The position numbers were made by a program, and so were the translations under genes. A DNA stretch of 64,000 bases from Fictibacillus aquaticus (GTDB lineage Bacteria > Bacillota > Bacilli > Bacillales > Fictibacillaceae). The notes under the pieces were generated by a model. It searched no databases, was not told the DNA's origin, and saw only the letters and a list, made by a program, of their open reading frames with translations. The stretch is from positions 620,001 through 684,000 of the forward strand of contig NZ_NOII01000003.1 of assembly GCF_002245695.1 (NCBI RefSeq), written 5' to 3'. Below are positions 31,781 through 40,559 of this stretch, piece by piece (the stretch's first letter is position 1; the number at the start of each line of letters is the position of its first letter).

Positions 31781-32556
31781 GCTCTTTTCATAATTTTCGA
31801 TGACACCCATCCAATGATGCCTTCTTTAGTTCGTACTTTCAGCCATGTGCGGCCTTCGCTGTCTTCGGATTTTTCATCGAGGTAAGCGACTTCTTCTCCC
31901 CAGACAAGGTCATCTACGGCTTTTGAACTGAGAGAAGGGCCGCTGCGGACGTTGCCTCCGCTTTTATACGTTTCATTTAATGTCAGTCGGATGCCGCTCG
32001 TTGAAGCTTCTTCGGCCTCCGTTTCAAATGAAGCAGTGGTTTCAGCTGCACTGAAGCCAAGCTCTCTGTACAGTTTATCAACGGTCATATAGTAATCGAA
32101 TTCTTTCCATTTCATCGAGTAGCTTTCGGTCGGACCGTTTGTAATCGCTAATGAAAATAAGATCGCTGCTAGTATCGCGATGTTGCGTGTCCACTTTTTA
32201 ATACGCATAGGGTTTTTCGGTTTTTTCAATGCAAGCAGCTCAATCTTTTTGAAAATGAACATAAAAAAGGAAAAGAAACCTTCAATCCAGTCGACCCAGA
32301 ACGGGTTGTAGATGTTTCCTGCAGCTCTTCTTTTTTTCTGAACATTATTGATGATCATCATAAAAGGAGACGAGATCAGTTCGACGACTTTGCTTAATAT
32401 GATCGCGGCAATTTTCAATAGCTTAGGCAGCCACGAGAGGAGAAGCGGCCTAATTAAAAGAATTGAAATAAACGTCACGATGGCAATTCGTGCCCACTCA
32501 GGCAAGAAAGTGAGCGGTGCATAGAGCCAAAATAATTGATTCAGCAGATTTTCCAT
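31777..32556 (-). CDS. Membrane protein with C-terminal bacterial SH3 domain
   Basis: 259 residues. Two or three N-terminal hydrophobic segments (ARIAIVTFISILLIRPLLLS and a later NIAILAAILFSLAIT) precede a Ser/Glu/Ala linker and a C-terminal SH3_3 domain (NVRSGPSLSSKAVDDLVWGE, then WLKVRTKEGIIGWVSSK). The last gene of the six-gene TIR/SLOG operon, four bases after the previous stop. SH3b domains usually bind peptidoglycan or peptides, so it may tie the system to the envelope. Confidence 0.8.
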   Translation of the reverse strand: MENLLNQLFWLYAPLTFLPEWARIAIVTFISILLIRPLLLSWLPKLLKIAAIILSKVVELISSPFMMIINNVQKKRRAAGNIYNPFWVDWIEGFFSFFMFIFKKIELLALKKPKNPMRIKKWTRNIAILAAILFSLAITNGPTESYSMKWKEFDYYMTVDKLYRELGFSAAETTASFETEAEEASTSGIRLTLNETYKSGGNVRSGPSLSSKAVDDLVWGEEVAYLDEKSEDSEGRTWLKVRTKEGIIGWVSSKIMKRA

Positions 32557-32560
32557 AGTA

Positions 32561-33466
32561 TTAACCTTTTATCCTATTAGACTCATAAATATCATCAAGA
32601 ATGTCAGAGGATGAAGCGGGTTTTCTCATTTGCGCCTGCTGTGATCCTGCTTTCAATGACGGGAACAGGATTTGAAGCTTTTCCATCTGTTCGCGCGCTT
32701 CAATCTGGTCCACGTTCGAATCTGTAGCCAAACGGTGCAGGTGAGCATTCATTTCAAGCTGCAGTGATTCTTCTTTCTGAATCTGTGCTTCTACCATTTT
32801 GACAGCTGGAGGATTTGATTCAGCTAGCATAATAGCTGTTAATAGATCGCCATGTTCAATGAAATGACGAATTCGGTTGGCATGAGCAATTAGTTGATCA
32901 TAGCCGCGATCTTTACCATAATCATCTTTGTCCAAGGCCCGTTCGTGCTGGCTTTGCCTAATCATCACTCGTGGACTTCGGACAGACACCCCAACACCAT
33001 CAAGAGCGGAAATGAGCGGTGAAACAGTAAAGAAATCCTCAATGAACTGGTGAAACAAGTTCGCTTCTTCGATGTGGTACCGCAGTGCGTTCGTTTCCAC
33101 CCAGTGTGGCAGATAGTTTTCTACAAGCCGGCCGATCTCAAACGCTTTCTGTTCAACGAGCTGACGGGGATCATGAACATAAAGATCAACACCGAGGTCT
33201 ACATTGAAATCCCGCCCTTTAGAAGCTGACTGAACTTCACGCGAATAGTGATACGTCTTGCTCTGCATGTTGATCTTGTATACAGTGCGGTACTTGCCGA
33301 TACGATATTCACTCTTTGTAAGGCGTTCGCCATTTTTTATTACCATATGCTCGTTCGCCGCATTCACATAAATGAACGCTTCTGTCATAGACGAAGCAGG
33401 CGGCTTTTCTAAAAAGCTGAATTTAACTTCCTGGCCAGTATTATTAAAAAAGTTGATGTTGTTCAC
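32561..33466 (-). CDS. Conserved operon protein, possibly SPFH/band-7-like
   Basis: I take the GTG at 33466, which follows GGGAGG and the stop of the TIR gene; the upstream extension overlaps that gene without a ribosome site. It is 301 residues. The segment RDFNVDLGVDLYVHDPRQLV followed by a long helical region resembles band-7/SPFH folds, which form membrane-associated rings. No transmembrane segment is present. Its C-terminus is helical and Gln/Glu-rich. SPFH identity is a guess. It is translationally close to both neighbours. Confidence 0.55.
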   Translation of the reverse strand: MNNINFFNNTGQEVKFSFLEKPPASSMTEAFIYVNAANEHMVIKNGERLTKSEYRIGKYRTVYKINMQSKTYHYSREVQSASKGRDFNVDLGVDLYVHDPRQLVEQKAFEIGRLVENYLPHWVETNALRYHIEEANLFHQFIEDFFTVSPLISALDGVGVSVRSPRVMIRQSQHERALDKDDYGKDRGYDQLIAHANRIRHFIEHGDLLTAIMLAESNPPAVKMVEAQIQKEESLQLEMNAHLHRLATDSNVDQIEAREQMEKLQILFPSLKAGSQQAQMRKPASSSDILDDIYESNRIKG

Positions 33467-33468
33467 GT

Positions 33469-35757
33469 TTAATTCCTCCCAGCATATTCTTTGATTTCTT
33501 TGTAAAAAGCCATATATATTGATGCTTCTCGCTGTGACTGCATGCCACTTTTCAGCCAATTAACGGTGCGCTCCTGGATGGCTGAGTGCTGGTGGTGCCT
33601 GAGCTTATATACTAATAACGCAAATTTTTCAGGATGTTTTTCAATGTTATCTTCTATTAAATGCAGGACTAGTTTTTTTGTCATGCTCGATAATAGAGCT
33701 TCTTCAGCAAAAGAGTAGAGCATCCTGCAAACTTCCTGCGCGTTAAATGGCGTAAATGCGGAACCCCTTTGGCTCACAATCGAAAAGAAGAAGTGGACGA
33801 GTGCTTTCGTGTCAGGCGATCCCCACTTTTCTTCGTCTAGCCAGTCATTAAAGAAAGAAAAGAACGCCTCATCATATTCCCGGCTGACTGTTCCTAATTG
33901 ATAGAGACTTGTAAAACTTTGCCTTACCGCATGCTCCAGTGGCTTTTGATTATTCATGTACACGTGCTTCAGCATGGAAAGACTGCGAGGATATAAATAA
34001 AATCCGAGCTCTGTTCCGAGAGCAGCAGCACCTGTCCATTGCAGACGCGTGTTATTGTTTTGCGAGGTCCAGCTGTTCAGCAGGTAGCTCACTTCTCTCA
34101 AGCGGCTGTGCTGATCGGCTAGCAGAACTAAAATTTTTACTGTGCTCAATCGAAGCGCGAAGTCTTCATGCTTAGCCCATTTCTGCAGCAGCTCCTGCCT
34201 GACGAGCAGCATGTCGCGGTTTGCGAGTTCAGCTACTGCTAATTCAGCAGATTCTTTTTCCTTGTTTTTTGTTAAAAGCATGATGTTTTCAAGCCATTGT
34301 AAAAGCTGTGGCCGGACAGACCGGAACATATCCCAGAAGGTGAGCAGGATAACTTTGCTTTCCTCAGGACGCTGCAAGCGGACCGCGTCCTCTTGGATGT
34401 AGCTTAAGTCGGTGTTTGTCATGACTGTAAATCGTTCGGCGTTTAGGAGCTGAAGCCTTTCACGATCATTCATAAGTGTCATTTTTTCAGCCGGCCAGCT
34501 TGCTTCGAGTGTCTTTTTAAGTGAGTTAACGGCTGTTATGTAAAAACGCTCTGTCGTTTCAGTCAGTACGGCTAGTGATAGATATTGAGCCACAAGGTCA
34601 AGTGAAGTTCCGTTTTCCTTAAACCAGGCAGAAACTCGTTCCTGAACCTTTGATTCAAAAACGTGCTGTACATCAGCGAACGTTTTCTCTCCGTTAAATA
34701 CAGGGAGAAGGTGCTTAGTGATTTCTGCAATTTCATGCGGCAGGCGGTCTTTTATATAAGAAAGCACTTGTTCTGGAATATCTGTTGTAGAGTCTCCGTT
34801 ATATTCTTGTATATGGCGTTCAAGTACAAGATATGAATCAGGAATGCTGACTTGATGTAATCCAATCCAAGGAGGTGCAGCACCGAGCGAAGTGGTGAGG
34901 ACGAGATAGCTTTCAGTCTGCTCCAGCTTGCTTTTCAGTTCCTCCCAAACAGCAGGTGTCATCCGCTCGAAAAAGCCTGGATCGATGTTCTTGATAATAT
35001 AGCCGGTATGATGCTTGAGCGAGTTCTTAACGAGATCAGCCAGGGTAGCAGTCGGCAAAATCTCAACCACGTGCTTGACTCCTGTTTCCTGCAGCAGGGC
35101 TAATCCTGTTGTATATTTTCCTGTACGCTGTTCGTTGTGCAGGATCAGTGCGCGTTCTTCATTCAATGCGCCTGACAGTGAGTGATATTCTGGTACAGTA
35201 ATGTATGTCTTTGTAAGCTGTTCAAGCCTTTTCGGAAGCAGCTGAAAAGCAGTGAGAGAGCCGAGCAAGACCGTGTTCGTATGTGCAGTTTTCTTATGTA
35301 TACGGTTCAGCCAGCCTGTGGTATGGACGCCGTCTTGACTTGCGATCCGGTAATCTTCCATCCGTTCATGAAGCTCATCAACTGCTGTCTCTAATGAAGG
35401 AAACGAGTGGAGAAAGAGCATCTGCATCGTGCTGACAATGAGTTCAAGCTGTCTGGCGAGAGGGGCATCATCGATCATCAACGGGAGGATCAGCTTGTTT
35501 TTGTTGTATGAATACTCTATTTCTTTATCGACCCATTTGGAGTCCTGTACATGCTTGGAGTGCAGCAACAGGACGATATCGACCTGATCAATGCCCTCAA
35601 CGATCTCTACGTAATATTTCTCACCGATTGGGATTGCCTGGCGGTCTTGGGCATACCAGCAAAGATAGCCCTTGGATTCAAGCATTGCGGCGATCTCTCG
35701 CATTGTTTCTTCATCTTTAGTGGCATGGCTTAAAAAAATCTTTAACGGTTCTTCCAC
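33469..35757 (-). CDS. TIR-domain protein with degenerate STAND-like ATPase and helical repeats
   Basis: 762 residues, GTG start with GGAAGGA. TIR domain at about 1-140: LKIFLSHATKDEE, GYLCWYAQDRQAIPIGEKYY, and WVDKEIEYS with Glu79 in the position of the catalytic NADase Glu. Residues about 165-330 keep a P-loop-like RALILHNEQRTGKYTTGLAL and a Walker-B-like YIIKNIDP, as in a decayed STAND NTPase. The C-terminal half is HEAT/Armadillo-like helical repeats. This NLR-like layout (effector, switch, sensor repeats) is known from bacterial immunity. Confidence 0.82.
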   Translation of the reverse strand: MEEPLKIFLSHATKDEETMREIAAMLESKGYLCWYAQDRQAIPIGEKYYVEIVEGIDQVDIVLLLHSKHVQDSKWVDKEIEYSYNKNKLILPLMIDDAPLARQLELIVSTMQMLFLHSFPSLETAVDELHERMEDYRIASQDGVHTTGWLNRIHKKTAHTNTVLLGSLTAFQLLPKRLEQLTKTYITVPEYHSLSGALNEERALILHNEQRTGKYTTGLALLQETGVKHVVEILPTATLADLVKNSLKHHTGYIIKNIDPGFFERMTPAVWEELKSKLEQTESYLVLTTSLGAAPPWIGLHQVSIPDSYLVLERHIQEYNGDSTTDIPEQVLSYIKDRLPHEIAEITKHLLPVFNGEKTFADVQHVFESKVQERVSAWFKENGTSLDLVAQYLSLAVLTETTERFYITAVNSLKKTLEASWPAEKMTLMNDRERLQLLNAERFTVMTNTDLSYIQEDAVRLQRPEESKVILLTFWDMFRSVRPQLLQWLENIMLLTKNKEKESAELAVAELANRDMLLVRQELLQKWAKHEDFALRLSTVKILVLLADQHSRLREVSYLLNSWTSQNNNTRLQWTGAAALGTELGFYLYPRSLSMLKHVYMNNQKPLEHAVRQSFTSLYQLGTVSREYDEAFFSFFNDWLDEEKWGSPDTKALVHFFFSIVSQRGSAFTPFNAQEVCRMLYSFAEEALLSSMTKKLVLHLIEDNIEKHPEKFALLVYKLRHHQHSAIQERTVNWLKSGMQSQREASIYMAFYKEIKEYAGRN

Positions 35758-35758
35758 T

Positions 35759-36352
35759 TTATCCTTCCTTTCTGTCGGGAATGTCGCTGTATGATGTTAT
35801 ATGCTGAAGTTTAGGTGACTCTATGAAGCCTGTAGTACGAGCCGTACGGATCCAATACACGTCCCTGTTTTTTCTGCCTGGTGTTTCATCAGGAAAACCA
35901 TTCATTCGGCACCGGACGATATGCGAGGTTCCGCCTGTGAGTTCGGGTTTCTTTTTTCCATCCCATAATGCGAGCAGGACGTGTGCATTTTGTGCCACAT
36001 ACGTGCCTGCTGCAAGATATGATGAGGGATCATCAGGCTGTGTTGGCAGTTCGATCGTGCAGGCTGCTTTTTCTAGCAAGCGGTAAAAGTCATTCCGTTC
36101 TTCATGGCTGAAATCCTTTTCGTAACGTTCAACCGGGAAAGGAAGAGGCACATATAGCTCTATTCCTTTTTCGAGAGCAAGCTCTGCCACGAGCTGGTCG
36201 GCGCCAGCCGCCAGTGGAGATAGAAGTTTAAGGTCAGCTCCTTTTGCATTGATCTGTTCATCGAGCCATGTGCTTACTAGCCCGCGGATTTCTTCATACA
36301 CGCCCGGATGGATGTCACGGTGTCCGGTGATGCCGATCGTATAAGTCATCAT
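35759..36352 (-). CDS. SLOG-family nucleotide-sensing protein
   Basis: 197 residues. The ATG overlaps the previous stop by four bases. IGITGHRDIHPGVYEEI at the N-terminus, LLSPLAAGADQLVAELALE, LYVPLPFPVERYEKDF and a late WDGKKK...GGTSHIV are the SLOG (SMF/DprA-LOG) Rossmann-like signature. SLOG proteins are predicted to make or sense nucleotide-derived ligands such as ADP-ribose derivatives, and commonly neighbour TIR and SLATT proteins. It may deliver or sense the product of the TIR enzyme. Confidence 0.85.
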   Translation of the reverse strand: MMTYTIGITGHRDIHPGVYEEIRGLVSTWLDEQINAKGADLKLLSPLAAGADQLVAELALEKGIELYVPLPFPVERYEKDFSHEERNDFYRLLEKAACTIELPTQPDDPSSYLAAGTYVAQNAHVLLALWDGKKKPELTGGTSHIVRCRMNGFPDETPGRKNRDVYWIRTARTTGFIESPKLQHITSYSDIPDRKEG

Positions 36353-38244
36353 TGTTCTGCTTTCTTAATAGCCGTCAGTTCAAAAACCTGTCTCACAGGA
36401 TTGCGGTCGCTTTCCTGAAAATCGATGCCTCTTCGGCTGCTTACCGGCACAAGCTCATCCCATGTGACGAGGCATGCATGAAGCTTACGGCTGTTGTCTT
36501 TATGAATTTTATTCGTAACGTCTTCAAGCGGGAGCGTGTCCCAGCCGTTCATATAGTGAAAAGCGTTCCAGCGCAGATGTTCTGCACGTGCAACATTATT
36601 TAGCTTTTGCTGTGTAAGGAACTTGTCAAAATCTTCTTGAGACATTGGTTCATCGTCTTCTTGAGCACGTTCTAAGCCAAGCAGGAATAGCTTCGTATCA
36701 AGGTGATCGACCTGCGCACGGTTTGAATTCTTTTGAAAGAAGGAAAGCTTTTCCCAAGGTGTTTTTTGATAATCAAGGGTTTCTTTTGCTGCTTTATCTT
36801 CGTAAGCCTCATGAACGCTTTTCGCCAACTCATCCAAATTTTCACGTATGACAATCTCTTCAGTCAGCACGTTTTCCCATGAACCAAAGCGTTTTAGATG
36901 TGAAAATTCAGATGTGTTGTGCAGCCAGTCGGTAAAGTGGCCATCTCGCTGGATCTTTATATAAATCGGCAGATTCTTAAATTGCTGATGCAATCGGAGA
37001 GCCTGCAGGACATCTTCTTCGTCATTGTCGAGAGAGATGTAGATGTGCGTAATCTGCGGGACTGCCTCCCGGATTTGATGTATGATGTTTGCTGATTTAA
37101 TATCATGCTGGATAAAATGAAGCATTGCAGCGTCATCCAATCGTGGAAATGCATCGCGCCACTCTCGCTCCAGCCGTTCTGCCTGCTGATCGATGACGGT
37201 AAGATGCAGCTTTTGCTGACGAAAAAAATGGGAACGCTGAATAGCTTCAATAGCAATTTGCTGTCCTGTGTGTCCGAATCCTATTAAAAGAAGATGAAAT
37301 GGTTTTCCGTTGTAATCTCTGGCCTCAGATTCATAGTGTTCGTAGACTGGGTGTTCGTTCAACAGCTGACGCGCAACGAGACTTTGGAGTGAAACGGCAT
37401 GAATCTCAAGCGCTGACACTTTAATTTTGTCATACAAATGTTGGGTAATCGTATGGTTTTGCTGGATGTATACAGGAATCTTTCTTTCCCCATGTGACTC
37501 TGTCTTTTTTACATATTCATCGATTGCTTTTACCAAGTCGAGGTTGTAGCCATCCTGATCATGGAAGGCGATGATGTATTTGCTTTTATGTATGGCAGAC
37601 TTTTTAAACGCTGACTCACTCAACAGCTTCATACGGAGAATGACAGCTCCCGATTTAACGAGTTCTTCTTCATCCGGCATACGTTCGTTTTCCTCTGAAA
37701 CGATGAGAACTTTTCGCTGATTTACAAGCAAGTTCTTTGCAAGTGTTGCACTCTTGTCGTTCAAACCTAAGATGACAACATGACTCCCAAACCATCTCAT
37801 CTTCTGAAGCTGAAAGGAATGGCCAAATGCTTTCATGAGCAATTGCGAGATCGTGGCGGATACATAAATGACTGCACACCATCTGGCCAGTTCGATAGAA
37901 GGAGGGTAGTCAATGAACTTCGTGGCTTCCTTCGTGAACACTTGGTCTGTGTCAAAAACAAACAGCCTGACCGTAGAATACAGGGCATTCGGAAACGGAT
38001 AGTCCAAATAAGGCGCTGTAAGAAATCCGTATAAGCCAGACATAATAGCGAGCGAAAACGTATAGACCTGAACCGCATGACGGTAGAGCTTAGAATGAAA
38101 AAACGCCATCACGATGGTTAAGCCTGAAATGATAAAAAATAATGGCTTATTAAAATATGAGAAATAAAAAGTAAGGACAGCAGCTGCTGCCAAAAGGATC
38201 AGGTAAATACTAGAAGCGAATCGTTCGATTTTCAATTTAGGCAT
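36349..38244 (-). CDS. Membrane TrkA-N/RyR-domain protein
   Basis: I take the ATG at 38244, overlapping the upstream stop by eight bases; alternatives at 38262 and 38277 are possible. It is 631 residues. Four or so N-terminal membrane helices lack a GYG-type selectivity filter. Two Rossmann TrkA-N/RCK domains follow (SHVVILGLNDKSATLAKNLL; LLLIGFGHTGQQIAIEAI). The C-terminus carries a RyR-type domain (ARAEHLRWNAFHYMNGWDTL, then RKLHACLVTWDEL). Bacterial RyR domains are predicted nucleotide-ligand readers, so this may be the membrane output of the system. Confidence 0.82.
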   Translation of the reverse strand: MPKLKIERFASSIYLILLAAAAVLTFYFSYFNKPLFFIISGLTIVMAFFHSKLYRHAVQVYTFSLAIMSGLYGFLTAPYLDYPFPNALYSTVRLFVFDTDQVFTKEATKFIDYPPSIELARWCAVIYVSATISQLLMKAFGHSFQLQKMRWFGSHVVILGLNDKSATLAKNLLVNQRKVLIVSEENERMPDEEELVKSGAVILRMKLLSESAFKKSAIHKSKYIIAFHDQDGYNLDLVKAIDEYVKKTESHGERKIPVYIQQNHTITQHLYDKIKVSALEIHAVSLQSLVARQLLNEHPVYEHYESEARDYNGKPFHLLLIGFGHTGQQIAIEAIQRSHFFRQQKLHLTVIDQQAERLEREWRDAFPRLDDAAMLHFIQHDIKSANIIHQIREAVPQITHIYISLDNDEEDVLQALRLHQQFKNLPIYIKIQRDGHFTDWLHNTSEFSHLKRFGSWENVLTEEIVIRENLDELAKSVHEAYEDKAAKETLDYQKTPWEKLSFFQKNSNRAQVDHLDTKLFLLGLERAQEDDEPMSQEDFDKFLTQQKLNNVARAEHLRWNAFHYMNGWDTLPLEDVTNKIHKDNSRKLHACLVTWDELVPVSSRRGIDFQESDRNPVRQVFELTAIKKAEQ

Positions 38245-38989
38245 GTGCGATCTGTTCTCCATGATGTAGTAGGTCAATTTCTATTAAATCCCAAGGTGTG
38301 ATGATGCCGAGCGGCTTTTCAAGAGGTGAGCCGTGATTCGTAACGATAGCAGCCTCAAGCTTCTGCTTGTTTTGGAAGCATTCTTCGTATATATCCTCCA
38401 GCTCAAAAATATCCATGCTGCGGTTGACGAATACGACATTATGCTCGGACTCAAACGGCTGGATATCACGTGCTTTTTTTCCTGCGAGACTGATATTTTC
38501 ATTTAAAATAGATGCCCCCATCCAGGAGGTCAGTCCGCTTTCAGTCAAAAGGAATTGAAAGGTGTTGCTCTCGTATACAGGAAACTGATTATACGAGCTT
38601 TCGTTCATAATTTGAATGACTTTTTCGATAGGCGTGTCCATCCCGATTGTAACGACAGCCGCGGTAGCGATCTGGGTTACTGACGGAGGTTTATCGAGTA
38701 CGTGTGCGATGTTTTCTATCTGAAGAACAGCTTCTATGCTTGGTGTTGCGATATATGTATGTTTTCTAAGCTTCTCGTGCACGAGCGCGTTCCGCAGCTT
38801 AGCGAATTGCCTCAGATCATAATACACCCGCTGAATCGCACGGTGCTTGCGGCTCGAGTCAGAAAGCAGCTTCACAAACGCATCATTGTATTCATCAGGA
38901 TTAAGGCGCTTCAATATGTGATGAATCTGGTTAAACGCCACTTCAAAACGCTCTGCTAGGTCATTAGGAGAAATATTAGTATTATTCAT
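38237..38989 (-). CDS. HEPN-like/CBS-pair protein
   Basis: I take the ATG at 38989 with GAGGTGG upstream; an in-frame ATG at 39007 is less likely. It is 250 residues. The N-terminal 100 residues are helical and contain KLRNALVHEK, a fit to the R-x4-H motif of HEPN ribonucleases. The C-terminal half is a CBS pair (VTIGMDTPIEKVIQIMNESS, then FPVYESN; later DIFELEDIYEECF and GIITPWDLIEIDL). CBS pairs bind adenosine nucleotides. It is the first gene of the operon, possibly a nucleotide-gated RNase. Confidence 0.72.
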   Translation of the reverse strand: MNNTNISPNDLAERFEVAFNQIHHILKRLNPDEYNDAFVKLLSDSSRKHRAIQRVYYDLRQFAKLRNALVHEKLRKHTYIATPSIEAVLQIENIAHVLDKPPSVTQIATAAVVTIGMDTPIEKVIQIMNESSYNQFPVYESNTFQFLLTESGLTSWMGASILNENISLAGKKARDIQPFESEHNVVFVNRSMDIFELEDIYEECFQNKQKLEAAIVTNHGSPLEKPLGIITPWDLIEIDLLHHGEQIAHA

Positions 38990-39113
38990 TAAGCCACCTC
39001 TATACAAATTATTGAGAGAAAATGGAGTTTATGAAAATATTATACTAAAAAGTATGTGGAAATTCCTGCATTGTTTAGTAGAAAAGTCATGAAGCGGAGT
39101 AATTATACTAGTT

Positions 39114-39142
39114 GGGGTCCGGTACCATTGGTACCGGACCCC
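39114..39142. repeat. GGTACC-core palindrome (type TCC) between divergent genes
   Basis: GGGGTCCGGTACC-ATT-GGTACCGGACCCC, followed by GTTCTTT. It sits between the divergent starts of the HEPN/CBS gene (38989) and the plus-strand gene at 39227. Confidence 0.92.
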
Positions 39143-39226
39143 GTTCTTTCTGTTTTTTATTTTCTATTAAACAAAATAGGTAAAATTACCGATAAAAATA
39201 GAAAATAATAGAAAGTTGGGATCTGG

Positions 39227-39610
39227 TTGAGTGGTACTCTTATCTTCGTCATTATTGCAGCAGGGTTCATATTAAAAAAACCGATTCAATCCTATCAAAT
39301 GAAGAGAGTGTTAAAAGCGGGGAATAGCTTGCAGTCGAGAGCGGAGCAGGCTGCTGTCGCTTCTCAAATGGGATCATTAGGCAAGGGAGCACTATTGTTA
39401 GCAGGAAGCGGAGGTGCTGCATCAGCTGTTCATCATATGGATTTCACAGCTGATGATCACAGCTTTCACGATGACCAGTTTGATCAAATGAATCACATGC
39501 ATGATCCGTACATCAATCCGGGAGTGGATATAGTTGTTGATGAAAGCTATCACGGCATCGACCATGGAATGGGAATTGCTAATCCAGACACGAATAATCA
39601 TCATTTTTAA
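39227..39610 (+). CDS. Hypothetical His-rich membrane-anchored protein
   Basis: 127 residues from a TTG start with only a weak ribosome site (GGGATCTGG), so the start is uncertain. An N-terminal hydrophobic anchor (TLIFVIIAAGFILKK) is followed by a Gly/Ala segment and an Asp/His-rich tail (HHMDFTADDHSFHDDQFDQM), which could bind metal. It lies 23 bases upstream of the membrane PIN gene and is probably in the same operon. Confidence 0.5.
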   Translation: MSGTLIFVIIAAGFILKKPIQSYQMKRVLKAGNSLQSRAEQAAVASQMGSLGKGALLLAGSGGAASAVHHMDFTADDHSFHDDQFDQMNHMHDPYINPGVDIVVDESYHGIDHGMGIANPDTNNHHF

Positions 39611-39633
39611 GAGAGAAAGAGGGGCACGAGAAA

Positions 39634-40443
39634 ATGGGGTTTATGATAGCAGCATCTATGTTTGCTGACATAAGTAAGTTTTTGCAGGCAGCCTTAATTA
39701 TTATTTTGCATTTTGGGTCCTTTTATTATTTATGGAGTGTCCATCCAAAGATATTTAAGTCACAACCCCTCGGTTGGAGAGCGGTATTGCTTTCTGCTGC
39801 TGGTTTTGGATTGGGACAAGTATATAATCGTCAGCTAGTTAAGGGAATTATTTTTGTTCTCGCACTACCTGTTATACTCTTAATCATCCGTTCTAAAGAG
39901 ATGGAAACAAACTTTGTTATGGCATTGTTGCTAATCATGTTATTTGACGCAGGAATAAGCGCAAAAAGTGCACGCTTACGAGTGTTAAAATTAAACCGAA
40001 AACAAGAAGTTAAAAAGAAGATGGAAAGAATTCTGAATCACCGGTCAGAAGGTTATGGATTTGGGGTGGATACAAACCTTCTCATGCACGAACCCGACTT
40101 GATGGTAGATTTGCTTTATCATCACCAGTTTGAATTGAATGTCAGTATGCAGGTGATCTCCGAACTGGACGGGTTAAAGAAAAGTGATAACCCTGTTACC
40201 AGGAAGCAGGCTCAGCTTGCTTTTGACGTGATTGAGGAGTATCAGAAGCAGCAAAAGGTGCACTTGCTTGAGGTTCCTGATTATAAAACGTTAAAGAATT
40301 CGGGGTTGGACAGTACTCCAGATGCAAAGATTATTGGATCTTATAAAAAACGAGCAGGCGGACAGTTGAAAATGATGTTTTTGTCTAATGACAAAGGTGC
40401 GCGTATCATAGCCCGAAATGCGGGTATGTCTGTTTTTGAATAA
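39634..40443 (+). CDS. Membrane-anchored PIN-domain protein
   Basis: 269 residues. Residues 1-115 hold three or four membrane helices. The C-terminal 130 residues form a PIN domain: GVDTNLLMHEPDLM (first Asp), SMQVISELDGLKKSD (Glu-Asp), SNDKGARIIARNAGM (final acids). This resembles the PIN half of PhoH2/YlaK-type proteins. PIN domains are Mg2+-dependent ribonucleases. A membrane-tethered version with no antitoxin gene beside it is unusual. A strong terminator follows. Confidence 0.8.
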   Translation: MGFMIAASMFADISKFLQAALIIILHFGSFYYLWSVHPKIFKSQPLGWRAVLLSAAGFGLGQVYNRQLVKGIIFVLALPVILLIIRSKEMETNFVMALLLIMLFDAGISAKSARLRVLKLNRKQEVKKKMERILNHRSEGYGFGVDTNLLMHEPDLMVDLLYHHQFELNVSMQVISELDGLKKSDNPVTRKQAQLAFDVIEEYQKQQKVHLLEVPDYKTLKNSGLDSTPDAKIIGSYKKRAGGQLKMMFLSNDKGARIIARNAGMSVFE

Positions 40444-40452
40444 TAGATTACG

Positions 40453-40487
40453 AGGAGGAGACGCTCTAAGCAACTCCTCCTTTTTTT
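40453..40487 (+). terminator. Intrinsic terminator
   Basis: AGGAGGAG / CTCCTCCT stem with a run of seven T, ten bases after the PIN gene stop. Confidence 0.9.
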
Positions 40488-40559
40488 ATACCGATTATTA
40501 ATTTCATAGCATTTCTGACGATAATTCCTTCAGTACATATTATTAAAGGAGCGAGAAAG

